A stretch of 64,000 nucleotides of DNA, from the NCBI GenBank assembly GCA_026873275.1, contig JANTUC010000001.1, forward strand, positions 2,170,001 to 2,234,000, read 5' to 3'. This document shows, one piece after another, positions 1 to 9,986 of this stretch. Within the stretch, counting starts at the first letter, position 1. Each line of letters begins with the position of its first letter. A program made the position numbers and the translations under genes. A model generated the notes under the pieces. It was not told where the DNA came from. It searched no databases and saw only the letters and a list, made by a program, of their open reading frames with translations. The stretch comes from Pseudopithomyces maydicus (Eukaryota; Ascomycota; Dothideomycetes; Pleosporales; Didymosphaeriaceae).

Positions 1-940
1 AGGGGCCCTTGTCACCTTCGTCATCCGAATCGTCGGCGCGCAGCGGTTTGGAGCCTCCGGTGGTGAAGTCGACAATGATGGAACCAAAGTAGGTGCCGAA
101 GAGACGGGCCATCTTGTCTGGATACATGTTGCAGATGTTCTTTGCCATGTTGTATGCGGGTGGGGCCTCTTTCCGATGCAGGGTCGTCTGCTTTGCGTCC
201 ACAACGACATTCTTCTTGCCCTTGGTCGAGGAGGCCAGGGCCTGAGGATCGGCCCACAGGAATTGGGCGACGATGACATCGACGACCTCGTTGGAGATGG
301 TTGCGCTCTCGTCGACAAGGATGCGCAGGATCTCGGTCATGTTGTGCTCGACATTCTTGCTCAGCTCCTCGCCATTGGAGGCCTTGGAGGGCCCCGAGAG
401 GACGTCGAAGCAGGTGGTGAAGACGGCCTGGGTGAGCTGCTGGGAGCCGGGGATGTCGGTGACGATGACGATGCTCTTGAACTCGGCCAGCGACTTGAGC
501 ATGTACATGTGCTGGCTGTTGTAGGGGTGGGAGGGGTTCTCGAGGAGGGGCAGGATCTTGTGTGCGATTAATGTGAAGATGTCTTTCAGCTGCGAGGCCG
601 TGTAGGGAGCGTTCGGGGCGAACAGGCGGAACATCTCGACGATGCAGCAGGCGGCCCAGGCGCGCACTCCGGCGTCCTTGTGCTGGATGAGGGTGTGGCT
701 CGCCAATTCGCGGGCAGGACGTGTGAGGGACTCGGTGTCGGCCTCCTCCTGGTCGATGTCCCGCAGCTCGTCGCAGAGGGCCTTGAGACGCGCCAGCAGC
801 TCGGCCAGGCCGATGGGCTTGCCGGGCTTGCCCACCAGCGCCTGATTGAACCTGAGGCGGTGGACGCCCTCCTGCTCCTGCCCGTCATCCTCCTCCGCGA
901 CCACCTCCTGCGCGGCGCTGCGCCGGCTGCGGGTCGCCAT
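1..940 (-). CDS. pds5: Pds5/BimD/Spo76 cohesin-associated protein, N-terminal part (3' end outside window)
   Basis: Pds5 is a nuclear HEAT-repeat protein that binds the cohesin ring and controls its loading, release and acetylation. The reading frame is open without interruption from the ATG at 940 to base 1 (313 codons) and runs out of the window, so only the N-terminus is seen. After about 25 acidic residues comes the family's N-terminal pattern (LRFNQALVGKPGKPIGLAEL, then LRDIDQEEADTESL), followed by helical repeats (RAWAACCIVEMFRLFAPNAP; PLLENPSHPYNSQHMYMLKS). The ATG was chosen because the conserved LRFN block starts about 28 residues after it. The gene is divergent from TTI1, with 502 bp between the two start codons. 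No intron is needed in the visible part. Identification rests on remembered family motifs; confidence is high. Confidence 0.9.
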   Translation of the reverse strand, partial: MATRSRRSAAQEVVAEEDDGQEQEGVHRLRFNQALVGKPGKPIGLAELLARLKALCDELRDIDQEEADTESLTRPARELASHTLIQHKDAGVRAWAACCIVEMFRLFAPNAPYTASQLKDIFTLIAHKILPLLENPSHPYNSQHMYMLKSLAEFKSIVIVTDIPGSQQLTQAVFTTCFDVLSGPSKASNGEELSKNVEHNMTEILRILVDESATISNEVVDVIVAQFLWADPQALASSTKGKKNVVVDAKQTTLHRKEAPPAYNMAKNICNMYPDKMARLFGTYFGSIIVDFTTGGSKPLRADDSDDEGDKGP

Positions 941-1442
941 GTCGCGTGGGTGCGCGTGCGATGCGCGGTGTTTGTGGGTGAATGTGCTGGAGGTGCGGTG
1001 TGAATTGGACGGCGGTGGTGGTGAGCGAGTCGCCGCTGGGACGCGTGTGGGCGACGGGGTGGTTGGCGGCGACGCGTGGGCGCGTTCGGCGTGGTGGAGT
1101 AGTGATGCGATGACGGCGCGGGCAACCTTCGACGACCTTACAACGCACGCGCTAAGCCAACGCGTCCCGAGAAGCCTCAACCACACCGCCAAGACCCTTC
1201 CTCCTCCGCTGCCTGCGCCTGGTGCTGCCCACCACAACCCCGCCGGAACACTCTCGTGTCTGTATACATTGAATTTTACATGCCGAGCAAGCCTGCTCTG
1301 CCACCATCAGGAGGGAACACCGCGCCATGCAGACGACCGCCTTTCACTCTTGAAAACCCGCTCTAGGCCACATCAGGAAATCGCCATATCTCTCCCTCCC
1401 TCTGCGTCACATGAAAGAAGCATATACACCATCGACGACATC
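941..1442. promoter_or_regulatory. Divergent intergenic region between pds5 and tti1
   Basis: About 500 bp between the two start codons. It is GC-rich near pds5 and more pyrimidine-rich near tti1. It must hold both promoters. I see no clear TATA box and no other gene. Confidence 0.5.
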
Positions 1443-4400
1443 ATGGAGCGACAGCAAGTCTTTGCACAGGCAACACACCCTCGCCTTGCTTGTCATGCCC
1501 TACTGACGTTGCACAGCTCAAGGCACCATGCATCGAGCTGCTGCACGTCACAGCAACCCTGTCCCAAGCACCAAATGGGCGCAAGCATTTGGTCGACGCC
1601 TTAACTAAATTGCTCGGTGCACTCCAGACTGTGACCGCCAAACCCGCCACGATTGACGCAAAGCTGGCCGAATATGTCTTCGTACCCATTTCCCAGGTTC
1701 TCAGGATCTCGCGAACCGTGCCCGTTCGTGCTCTGGAGCTTTGCTTGTCATGCATCTCTGTGCTTTTACGCACAGGCTGGGGCGGGACATTGGCACCGGA
1801 ACTGTCAGGCCAGCTCCTAATCCTCTTCACTTTCATGGCCAAACCTTCCTCTTCTGAAAGTGGCATCGCAGCTTCCTCCGAGGAGCTGCAGACTTTGGCT
1901 CTCAAGTGCACAACAGAACTCTTCACTGAATCGTCAAAAACCATCAAGGGAAAGCAGCAGCTTACCACAACTGCAAACATTCCTGCCTTGGGGGAGTCAG
2001 TTCTTGTCATGCTGGACACTCTCACTGACGCTGCTTCCAATCAGGTTAGACTTCAGGCTGTTGCTGCATTATCAGCCTTTGTCGCCGCAGTCGACGATAA
2101 AGATGCTCTTGCCAGCTTCCTACCACGCATAGTATCTTCTCTCACCAAGATTTTGACCCCCAGCAGCACAAGTCGCCCAAGTTTTCGTGTGCTTGAGCGT
2201 GCACTAGAAGTCATGTCTGTTCTCCTACTTTTCCTCTTGGGCGACCAGTCCACGAGAAACCTTCCGAAAACTTCCCCCGGCTCTTCGCAAGATGGCGATA
2301 AGACTGTGCGGTCCGTTTCATGGTTGCAAGCAACTGCATCCCAGATCAAAATTGCTCTCGCCAATGTGCTGAAACTTCGAAATCACGACAAACCAGAAGT
2401 ACGCCAAGCTCTGCTCCGTTTATGTACTACTATCGTGCAAGAGTGTCGATCCTCCCTTTCAGATTGCGTGAGCATGGTTGTCGAAACGATGGTCATACTA
2501 GCAGGGCATGGCGAGTCTCACGATACAGTTGAAAACGACCTGAGGATTATGGTCTCAACAGACAAGGAGCTCTCCGACCTTCTCAGAGAGAGCCTTCGTG
2601 GATGGGTCATATCCCTACCTAGATTGATGCAGTCTAAAGATGATAGTGGCCGACGACGGGTGGTCCAACAGATATCTACTACCCTGCGTCTGTTTGAAGA
2701 AGACCAACTATTTGTTGATGACCTGCTCGCGGAAAATCTCCGTGATGGCGTTTCAAACATCTTCAGAGATTCACGTAGCACAGGATCCATCACAGAGACG
2801 GTTCACGCTACAGTATCTGACCAGCAGCTGATAGCTGGTGCGACCAAATCAACTTCCTTTGATACTTTGAGATTTCAATTGAAAGGGCAGGATGATATGA
2901 TGAACGAATTCAAAGTTCTTCTAGGCGAACTTGCAAAGTCAAATTCGGCTGTCACGATCGCCCAAGATCTTATAAATGGGCTTGATGTTGGAACGCAAGA
3001 AAGCCAGTTGGCGGCATTCTGGGTGTCGGTCAATTTACTCAGGGACATCATGAGCTTGAATCCCTCGATGAGTGACTTCCTGGACTTTGGTGGCTCCAAT
3101 CCCCAGGGAGAGCTTCTTGATAGTCTATACGCCCACTCGTTGACGGTTCTCAGCCCACAGGATGCCACATCCCCACAGCCCTGGCATTTTCAAGCGCTTG
3201 CGCTGGAAGTCTTTGCTTTGCAAGCAACCAGGTACAAGACTGAGTTCAGGCCAGAATTGACCGAGACTCTGTATCCCATTCTCCATTGCCTAGGTAGCTC
3301 AAATGCTGGACTTAGGAATCATGCCACCACATGCCTCAACATAATCGCCGAGGCTTGCGACTATACAGGTGCAAGCGACCTAGTTATTGCGAACGTCGAT
3401 TACATCGTGAACGCCGTTGGCCTCCGACTTAGCTATGGTGACGTCTCTCCGCAAGCACCTCAGGTTCTTCTTATGATGATGCGCCTTTGCGGTCCTTCAT
3501 TACTCCCTTATCTAGACGACCTAGTTGGAAGCATCTTTGGGGCTCTCGAAAGATACCATGGCTATCCGAAGTTAGTAGAGCTACTCTTCGCAGTACTGAA
3601 GGGCGTAGCAGAGGAAGGCGTCAAAGAACCCCAGTTGTCAATCACATCATCTGAAGACACACCCGAAAGCTCATCCACCATGAATATTCTCGAACAGCTC
3701 ATGAAACTAGAAGCACGAGTCAAAGAGCAAGCCGCCGAACTCGAAGAGCTACCACGAGGCTCATTCCCACAAAAGCCATGGAAAGAGATGACTGAAGAGG
3801 ATTTCAAGGACCCTGCTGCTCCAGAGAATGAGGAACAGCCAGATGAACAGCCACCCAAAGAAGAAGAAGTCCCGCCACCAGCGCCTTTAACATTCTCTCT
3901 TCTGCTCAAAATCTCAGAGCTTACACAACACTACCTTACCTCATCGTCACCATCTCTCCGTACATCACTCCTTTCACTTCTTCATACCACGATTCCCGCC
4001 CTTGCAAAGCACGAGAACTCGTTTCTTCCACTCATAAATACACTATGGCCTGTTCTGCTACCACGCTTGGATGATCCAGAAGCATACATCGTAGCCAACA
4101 CGCTCAATGTCATTGCGTTGATGTGCGAGCACGCAGGTGGTTTCATGAAGAGTCGCATTGAAGCTGCTTGGGACATGCTCAAAAGACTTCATCGCAGAAC
4201 GGGTCAGCAGACAAATACTAGTCACCGGTCGGGCGCTTCACAGGGTACACTCAAAACCACACGCCTTGCTGAGCTATCAAGCATAGCAAGCACAAACCGC
4301 GCTATTGTGGCCTCAAGTACTGAGCTAACCACCACTTCGGATCGCAACGAGATATACGTCGACACACCGACAAAAATGATCTGGGACGCGCTCGTTCACC

Positions 4401-4666
4401 TGCTGTGTGCCATATCCCGACACATTGTCATCAGCGACGAAGCCTTCGACGACGTACTGGACATGCTAGATCCCGTACTAGCAAATAAAGACGTAAAGGA
4501 CGCGCTAGATGCAAGAAACGCAGACGCAGTTTGGCTAAGACTCTACAAGAAAAACAAAATCGCGAACAACGATGAGAAAGAGAAACAAGTATCAGACATG
4601 GACCTAGGCGGCCCAGTGAGAGAAATCAGCAGCGCGGAGGAAAATTGGGGTTTCATACAGCTGTAG
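1443..4666 (+). CDS. tti1: Tti1, TELO2-interacting protein 1 (TTT complex)
   Basis: Tti1 is a large HEAT-repeat scaffold that, with Tel2 and Tti2, matures PI3K-like kinases (TOR, Mec1/ATR, Tel1/ATM) together with Hsp90. The coding frame is continuous from 1517 to 4666. It begins with the family's LK-PC block (LKAPCIELLHVTATL) and the segment KLAEYVFVPISQVLR, and ends in DLGGPVREISSAEENWGFIQL-type sequence with the conserved C-terminal W-G-F. No suitable ATG lies in this frame upstream of the conserved block. A 27-nt first exon at 1443-1469 (ATG plus eight codons, ending FAQ) joined to 1517 restores a start in phase. That implies a 47-nt GC-AG intron (1470-1516) with branch point ctgac. A GT donor at 1458 would also keep frame and drop four residues. 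Predicted length is 1058 aa. A Glu/Pro-rich linker lies near residues 760-800. Confidence 0.88.
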
Positions 4667-5068
4667 TCCAACCAAATCCCACAATTCACTCTCATCTCAC
4701 TTTCACTCTTCACTTCCAGTCCCTCTCCCCAGCCCCCTCTTTATACTCCTCACACGCAGGTATAAAAAGCTCTCGCGCCGCACCCCTTCACTCCTCAGAC
4801 ACATACACATTCGCACACCTGCACCAGGCACCCGCACCAGGCAAACCTCCAACCGACCACCACACGTGACACCCCTCAACCTTTGCTTCAACAATCCAAC
4901 ACACCTATTTACTGTAAGTAACGTCCCTATGCAAACACACATACACACATCTCCACCCACCTACCCCCTTCTCTCCCTCCTTTCAAACGCCGCCCCGTTC
5001 GCCCTTCCCGTTCCCCTTCTACCATACTTATATAAACACCACATACAGACACCCCACCACTTTCCACC
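4667..5068 (+). promoter_or_regulatory. Pyrimidine-rich leader/promoter of the 5069 gene
   Basis: About 400 bp of C/T/A-rich sequence. TATA-like elements stand at 4761 (tataaaaagc) and 5029 (tatataaac). A strong GTAAGT donor at 4914 with a possible acceptor at 5047-5048 (acatacag) suggests a 5'-UTR intron, but there is no good branch point, so this is uncertain. A CACGTG box lies at 4863-4868. Confidence 0.4.
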
Positions 5069-6325
5069 ATGAAACGCGGACGCTCGCAATCACTTCCCCC
5101 GTATCCGATCACGCGCAACGACGACCACGAGACAGACACAGGAACGCGCGGCTGGGAGACAGACACGAGGGTATACGTGCGTAGAGACAGCAAGCGCCTG
5201 AAGATGGGTGGCATACTGTCGACACAGATTTGGCCGTATGAAAATACGGTGAACAACGCGGAGAACGACGGAGCTGGTGTTGCCGCCGAGCAACACACGG
5301 ACGATAGTGATGGCAAGGGCAACGACGATGGCGAGACCGCGGCATCTGACGCCGCCGCTCCAGACAACGAGCATCTCGAGGCAGTAGTGGCCGCCGGGGG
5401 TCACTCAGACGACTCAGAGTCTCCGGACGAGGTAGCGCTGGACGCTACCAAGCAACAGACGCCCAAGGTCGTTAAGGGAAAAGGCGTAGCATCGACCGAC
5501 ACTCCCACCCCCGCGGCTACCACCACCACCCCCGAACCCGCGCCCACCGCCACCACTGAGGACCCCCCGGCCCCAGCGCCACTCCGGGAGTCACACCCCG
5601 TATACCGCATCACGTACCACAGCGCGCTCCCCTGGTCCAACACCGCCAGCGGCACAGGCTTCACCGACGACCCCGCGCTTGTCGCCCTCGCGCGTTCCCT
5701 TTCGCTCTCACCGTACTTCAAGCGCCCGTACAAGAAGAGCTGGGTCGTTGCCATCTTGCCCAAGCAAGATGCCAGGGTATTCACGATAAACGGTGGGGTG
5801 GTCGAGCTCAAGAGCGGGGGCCGCGCGACGTTGAACATGTACAATGCGGTGATGGAGACGCGGGACTGGCTGGTGGAGAAGGAGGGGTGGAAGATGGATG
5901 GAGAGAAGGGGGTGGAGGGTGGTGTCAAGGAGGAGGTGAAGCGGATGTGGGCTAAGCGGGCTAAGGGGGTGAAGAAGGGGAAGGGGGTGTTTAGGTTGGG
6001 TCAGGGGCTGCCCGGTGTGGAGGAGAAGGAGGTGGATGATGAGGAGAAGGAGAAGGAGAAGGGGGATGTCACGAAGACGGATCAGGAAGGTAGGGAGGAG
6101 GTCTCTGAGCTTGGGAAGCTCACTCAGAGCATGAGTGCGGGGAGGGACGACCAGAACGACCAGAAGCAGGAGAAGAAAGTGGCTCAGGGAGACATGAAGG
6201 GGAAGGCGAAGGCGAAGGCGGAGGGACAGGCGGACTGGGACTTGCTGCAGAAGTTGCACAAGGAGAAGATGGAGCGCGTGGTGAAGCAGCAGCAGGAGAT
6301 CTTGAAGTCTGTGAAGGGAGGCTAG
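5069..6325 (+). CDS. Hypothetical Lys/Glu-rich protein, fungal orphan
   Basis: A single-exon ORF of 418 aa starting at an ATG in good context (ttccaccATGa). I do not recognise a family. It has three zones. Residues 1-180 are disordered, rich in D, A, T and P, and carry a basic patch (RRDSKRLKMGG). Residues about 185-280 look folded and likely conserved (HPVYRITYHSALPWSNT; FKRPYKKSWVVAILPKQDAR; LNMYNAVMETRDWLVEKEGW). Residues about 285-418 are highly charged, dominated by K, E, G and Q, and probably helical or coiled coil (LLQKLHKEKMERVVKQQQEI). There is no signal peptide or membrane span. Basic clusters would fit a nuclear or nucleic-acid-associated protein, but that is inference only. It lies tail-on behind TTI1 on the same strand. 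Confidence 0.7.
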   Translation: MKRGRSQSLPPYPITRNDDHETDTGTRGWETDTRVYVRRDSKRLKMGGILSTQIWPYENTVNNAENDGAGVAAEQHTDDSDGKGNDDGETAASDAAAPDNEHLEAVVAAGGHSDDSESPDEVALDATKQQTPKVVKGKGVASTDTPTPAATTTTPEPAPTATTEDPPAPAPLRESHPVYRITYHSALPWSNTASGTGFTDDPALVALARSLSLSPYFKRPYKKSWVVAILPKQDARVFTINGGVVELKSGGRATLNMYNAVMETRDWLVEKEGWKMDGEKGVEGGVKEEVKRMWAKRAKGVKKGKGVFRLGQGLPGVEEKEVDDEEKEKEKGDVTKTDQEGREEVSELGKLTQSMSAGRDDQNDQKQEKKVAQGDMKGKAKAKAEGQADWDLLQKLHKEKMERVVKQQQEILKSVKGG

Positions 6326-7109
6326 AGTAGGGCTTCCTGAAGGTTCCGAGGAGATACTGAGATACTGAGGAGCTCTCTGATTTTCTCAGAGTAAGTTCAG
6401 CTTAGTGTCGTTCACCAGCGTTGTTTGCTGGCAGTCTTGGTAGCATGAAGTCCGAATGCTACGTACAATGTTTGTTGCCGAATTTGGCCGACGATCATAC
6501 ATACTATACATGTGCTTATGTATAAGACCAGGATTCTTTACGTGCAGACTGAGGTAAGATTACGCCCGGGCGTATAGAGAACGGTAATGTTCAACTATCG
6601 CCATCCACATTTCACCTTCTCGTATTATGAATCAAAGGTGGCACAAACCGCTATCTGGGTGGGTACTGCATTTTTCTAGAATGCGCACGAGTCAGGGACC
6701 TCGGCGCCCCATGGCCCAGCATCTTCCTTGCCCCTCAACACAGCGACACCATTTTCATGCGGCTACTCGCTGCCGCCAGTCTCGCCACGTATCGACTCGG
6801 TGATACCTGCCAATGGGTCGGCGCGGCAGACGGAGCGGACCCACCCCAGTAACGGCCCTCGTGGGTGGACGTCAGCGTGCTTGACTACGGTGGACCGAGG
6901 CAGTTTCGTACCCATCTCGTCGCCCTATACAATTTTTCGAATGCGCGTTTCGTAGACGGACAAAGAGCGGAGCGAAGGATCGCCAGGGAGGTACTTAGAG
7001 CGTGGTCCCCCGATTCGTCGTCATCTGCACATCATTCGGGTTCCTTCCCCATCTGTACATATATACATATACATATACATATATATACGTATACGTACAT
7101 ACATACATC
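6326..7109. other. Gene-free interval with a CATA-type microsatellite at its end
   Basis: About 780 bp without a convincing gene. The last 52 bases (7058-7109) are an alternating CA/TA microsatellite (catata, catac units) that abuts the first possible ATG (7110) of the next gene. It may act as the promoter or leader of the reductase gene. I see nothing else. Confidence 0.5.
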
Positions 7110-7196
7110 ATGTCCGATCTCCTCAACTCCATCAGCGTCCGCAGTGAATCTTCCACACCCGGAACCAACAACTTTGCCGTCTCGTCCTCCCCAAAA

Positions 7197-8262
7197 ATGA
7201 CTTCCATCCCCAAGCAGACCCGCCAATGGATCGTTAGCAACCCCCAAGACCAACGTCCACCTCGACGGCGACAACGCCACCTGGACGCTCCAGACAGTCG
7301 ACCTCCCCGAGCTCCAGGACGGCCAGGTCCTCGTCAAGCTCAAGTACCTCTCCAACGACCCCGCGCAGCGCGGCTGGATGCAAGACGGCGTCGACGCCGA
7401 GCGCCTGTACGTCCCGCCCGTCCGCAAGGGCGACGTCATGCGCTCCATTGGTATCGGCGAGGTCGTCCAGTCCAAGGACGAGAGCCTCAAGGAGGGCCAG
7501 ATTGTCTCGTGCATGCCCGACTGGCAGGAGTACAAGGTGTTCGATGCCAAGGCGTGCATGCCGATTCAGGAGGATAAGGAGGCGGGCATCAGGGCGACGC
7601 ACTACATCGGGGCCATGGGTGGACCTGGTGTGACGGCGTGGTGGGGCCTGATGGACGTGGCCAAGACGACGAAGGAGGACACGGTGGTTGTGAGCGGTGC
7701 GGCTGGCTGCACTGGCAGCATGGTTGTGCAGCTTGCGAAGCACGTCCTTGGGTGCAAGCGGGTTATTGGTATCGCAGGCGGAGAGAAGAAGTGCAAGTAC
7801 GTCGAGTCGCTCGGCGCCGACGTGTGCGTCGACTACAAGGCCGCGGACTTTGAGGAGCAGCTCATCAAGGCGACGGAGGGCTACGCAGAGGTGTACTTCG
7901 ACAATGTCGGCGGGCGGATTCTCGACTTGATGCTGAAGCGCATCAAGCGCTACGGACGCGTTGCGGTGTGCGGATCCATCTCCACGTACAACGACCCGGA
8001 GTCGACCAACCTGAAGAACTGGTTCGAGGTGATTGCCAACCGTATCGAGCTCAAGGGGTTGATCGTGCTGGACGCCTTCATGCAGGGCAAGGGCCCCGAG
8101 ATCACGGGCAACCTGCGGAACGCGGTCAAGGAGAAGAAGATCCAGATCGAGGTCCAGGAGGAGACGATTGTGCCGACCAAGTTTGAGGACATTCCCAAGA
8201 CATGGATGATGCTGTTCGAGGGCGGTAACCAGGGCAAGCTCGTCTCGGAGCTGCAGTTTTAG
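7197..8262 (+). CDS. NADP-dependent LTB4 12-hydroxydehydrogenase/CurA-like reductase, with an N-terminal frame break
   Basis: A zinc-free medium-chain dehydrogenase/reductase of the leukotriene-B4 dehydrogenase / alkenal reductase type, which reduces enones with NADPH. Seen: LSNDPAQRGWMQD near the N-terminus, the cofactor loop VSGAAGCTGSMVVQLAKHVL, YFDNVGGRILD, and the C-terminal GGNQGKLV. The expected start (ATG at 7197, MTSIPKQTRQWIVSN) is in a different frame from the rest (frame of KTNVHLDGDNATWTL through the stop at 8262). The change falls in a five-C run at 7241-7245. It needs one base less or two more, and an intron is impossible in this space. No in-frame ATG precedes 7378, which lies past conserved sequence. 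An upstream ATG at 7110 is in frame with 7197 and could extend the N-terminus by 29 residues. So this is either a base-call error or a broken gene. Confidence 0.85.
7241..7245 (+). other. Apparent frameshift site (five-C run) in the LTB4DH-like gene
   Basis: Upstream sequence encodes the family's N-terminus in one frame and downstream sequence continues it in the +1 frame. The join lies in this C run (Ser-Asn-Pro then Lys-Thr-Asn-Val). Either one extra C or two missing C's explains it. Confidence 0.75.
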
Positions 8263-9986
8263 ATAAATGGAGATGTGCGGGGGTGATGGATACGAATAAA
8301 ATAGATACCACGGCAAGGAATTGAAGGGTTGGAACTTGATTGTTCAATTGATCTCATGACAAGTACGAATTATCTGATTGGTGAATGTCTCTGGCGTATG
8401 CTCTAAGGATGTAGTTCGAAATGTGACGACTCGCTGGACAGTGCGTTCGTATGCTGCACGCCACGCCGAGCCTCTGAGAGCTCTGTCACCGACCACCGTG
8501 ATGGTCCCAGAAGGACTGGATACGGGATGCCATCCCGCTGGGGCACACGACGTGCACCGCCCACGAGGACATCGTGACCAAGGCCAATATCAGAAATCTG
8601 GGTCTCAATCAAATAGATAATGCGGATCAGCATCTTCAACAATCACCCGATATCCCACATCCCTCTTCCACCATTCACACACCCCACCTCGGCCACGGTT
8701 CACATGCGTACAAACACAGTTCATCTGGGATATTTCCCAGTTTTTCATCTCCACCACATACGCACTGCAATGTATGTATGTATGTAGTATGTATGTAGTA
8801 TGTAGTATGTAGTATGTAGTACGTATGTACATACACATGTACATCCATCCATCCACCCATCCATACATACAACCTTGGAACCAAGCTACCCCTCCCCCAC
8901 CTACCCTTTTCCCTCACCCCTCCCCCACCTCACCTCGCCTCACCTCCCACCCAAGCCCCTCCAAGCACCACCCTTCCCTTCCAGCACCTTCTCTGGCACC
9001 ACGCACCACGCACCCGCTCCGCCCCCTCGCGCAATTTTCACCCTCATTTTATCCGGTGCCTCTTGTGACCATCCTTTTACCCGCGTTAGCTGGGCGCGCT
9101 CGCAGACTACCGGCGGTGGCACGCGCCTGACGTTACTTATCGTACCCCACCGAGCCCCTCCATCGCCCTTGCGCGGGCCGCTTTCTGTCCAACCACCGTC
9201 CCGCTGCTGGTGCGGGCATCCCACGCGAGGGCGCGGCGGCTCATTGCGCGCTGCGCCCACCGGTGTGGCAGGTTGGCTGGCTGGCTGGGTGGGTGCGTGG
9301 GCTTTTTTTTGTTTGGTTTTACCCTGGGGACCCGATCGGAGGGATTAAGCCGCATGGGAGGATTGGTGGTGGTGGTGGTATTAGCCAGGGAGAGAACGTG
9401 TTGGCATGCAGGTAATGGGGCGTTCGTGAGGATGTACTGTATGTAGGTATGGATGTGTGCATGTATGTGTGTATGTACGTATGGGATGCGGTGCGATGCG
9501 ATACTCGTACGGGCGCATCTTATGTGCATCATCTTCTCAGCAGGCTGTTCTCAAGCCAGACAGAGGGGGGAACAAAGCAAGCAAGCAAACAAACCAGTAG
9601 ACGGACCATCTCGCAGGCAGCCAGCGCCCGTGGAAGAATTGCCCTCGCGCGGCTATCACTGGTTCCTCGCCCATAGCGGGCGGGCGTGCAGCGCTGCAAG
9701 GTCGTCTATCGTGGGTCCTGCGCGGTTACGCGAAAAGACGCGGATATATACAGGTAGGGTAGCTGCCGCCGGGTCCTCAGGTCAAGGGAACCTGCATCTA
9801 AACGCGGGAGCGGGTGTATATAAGGTCGTGTCGTGCCGCGGCTGCAGTCCTTTGCTGTACTCCCATCCATACATCTCGTTGCTACACTTACCCTTATATA
9901 TATATATTTCCTTCGACATATCTTCGAGCTTCTGGTTTCTTGGACTTTGGTGAAGATCATCCGTCGTCGGAAGCGAAAGAGACATC
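8263..9986. other. 1.7-kb gene-free interval with microsatellites; 3' part is the xylose reductase promoter
   Basis: Contents: TATG/TAGTATG tandem repeats turning into CATA/ATCC repeats (8771-8871); a CT-rich block (8880-8975); TGTATG repeats (9434-9482). Close to the downstream gene there is a TATATAA element at 9816-9822 and a TA run at 9895-9907, 80-165 bp before the ATG at 9987, which is a reasonable core-promoter position. No coding feature is convincing. Confidence 0.55.
8771..8871. repeat. TATG/CATA microsatellite with inverted symmetry
   Basis: About 100 bp of imperfect TATG and TAGTATG units followed directly by CATAC and CATCC units. The two halves are roughly complementary, so the stretch could form a hairpin in single strands. 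The units are read directly from the sequence. Confidence 0.85.
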
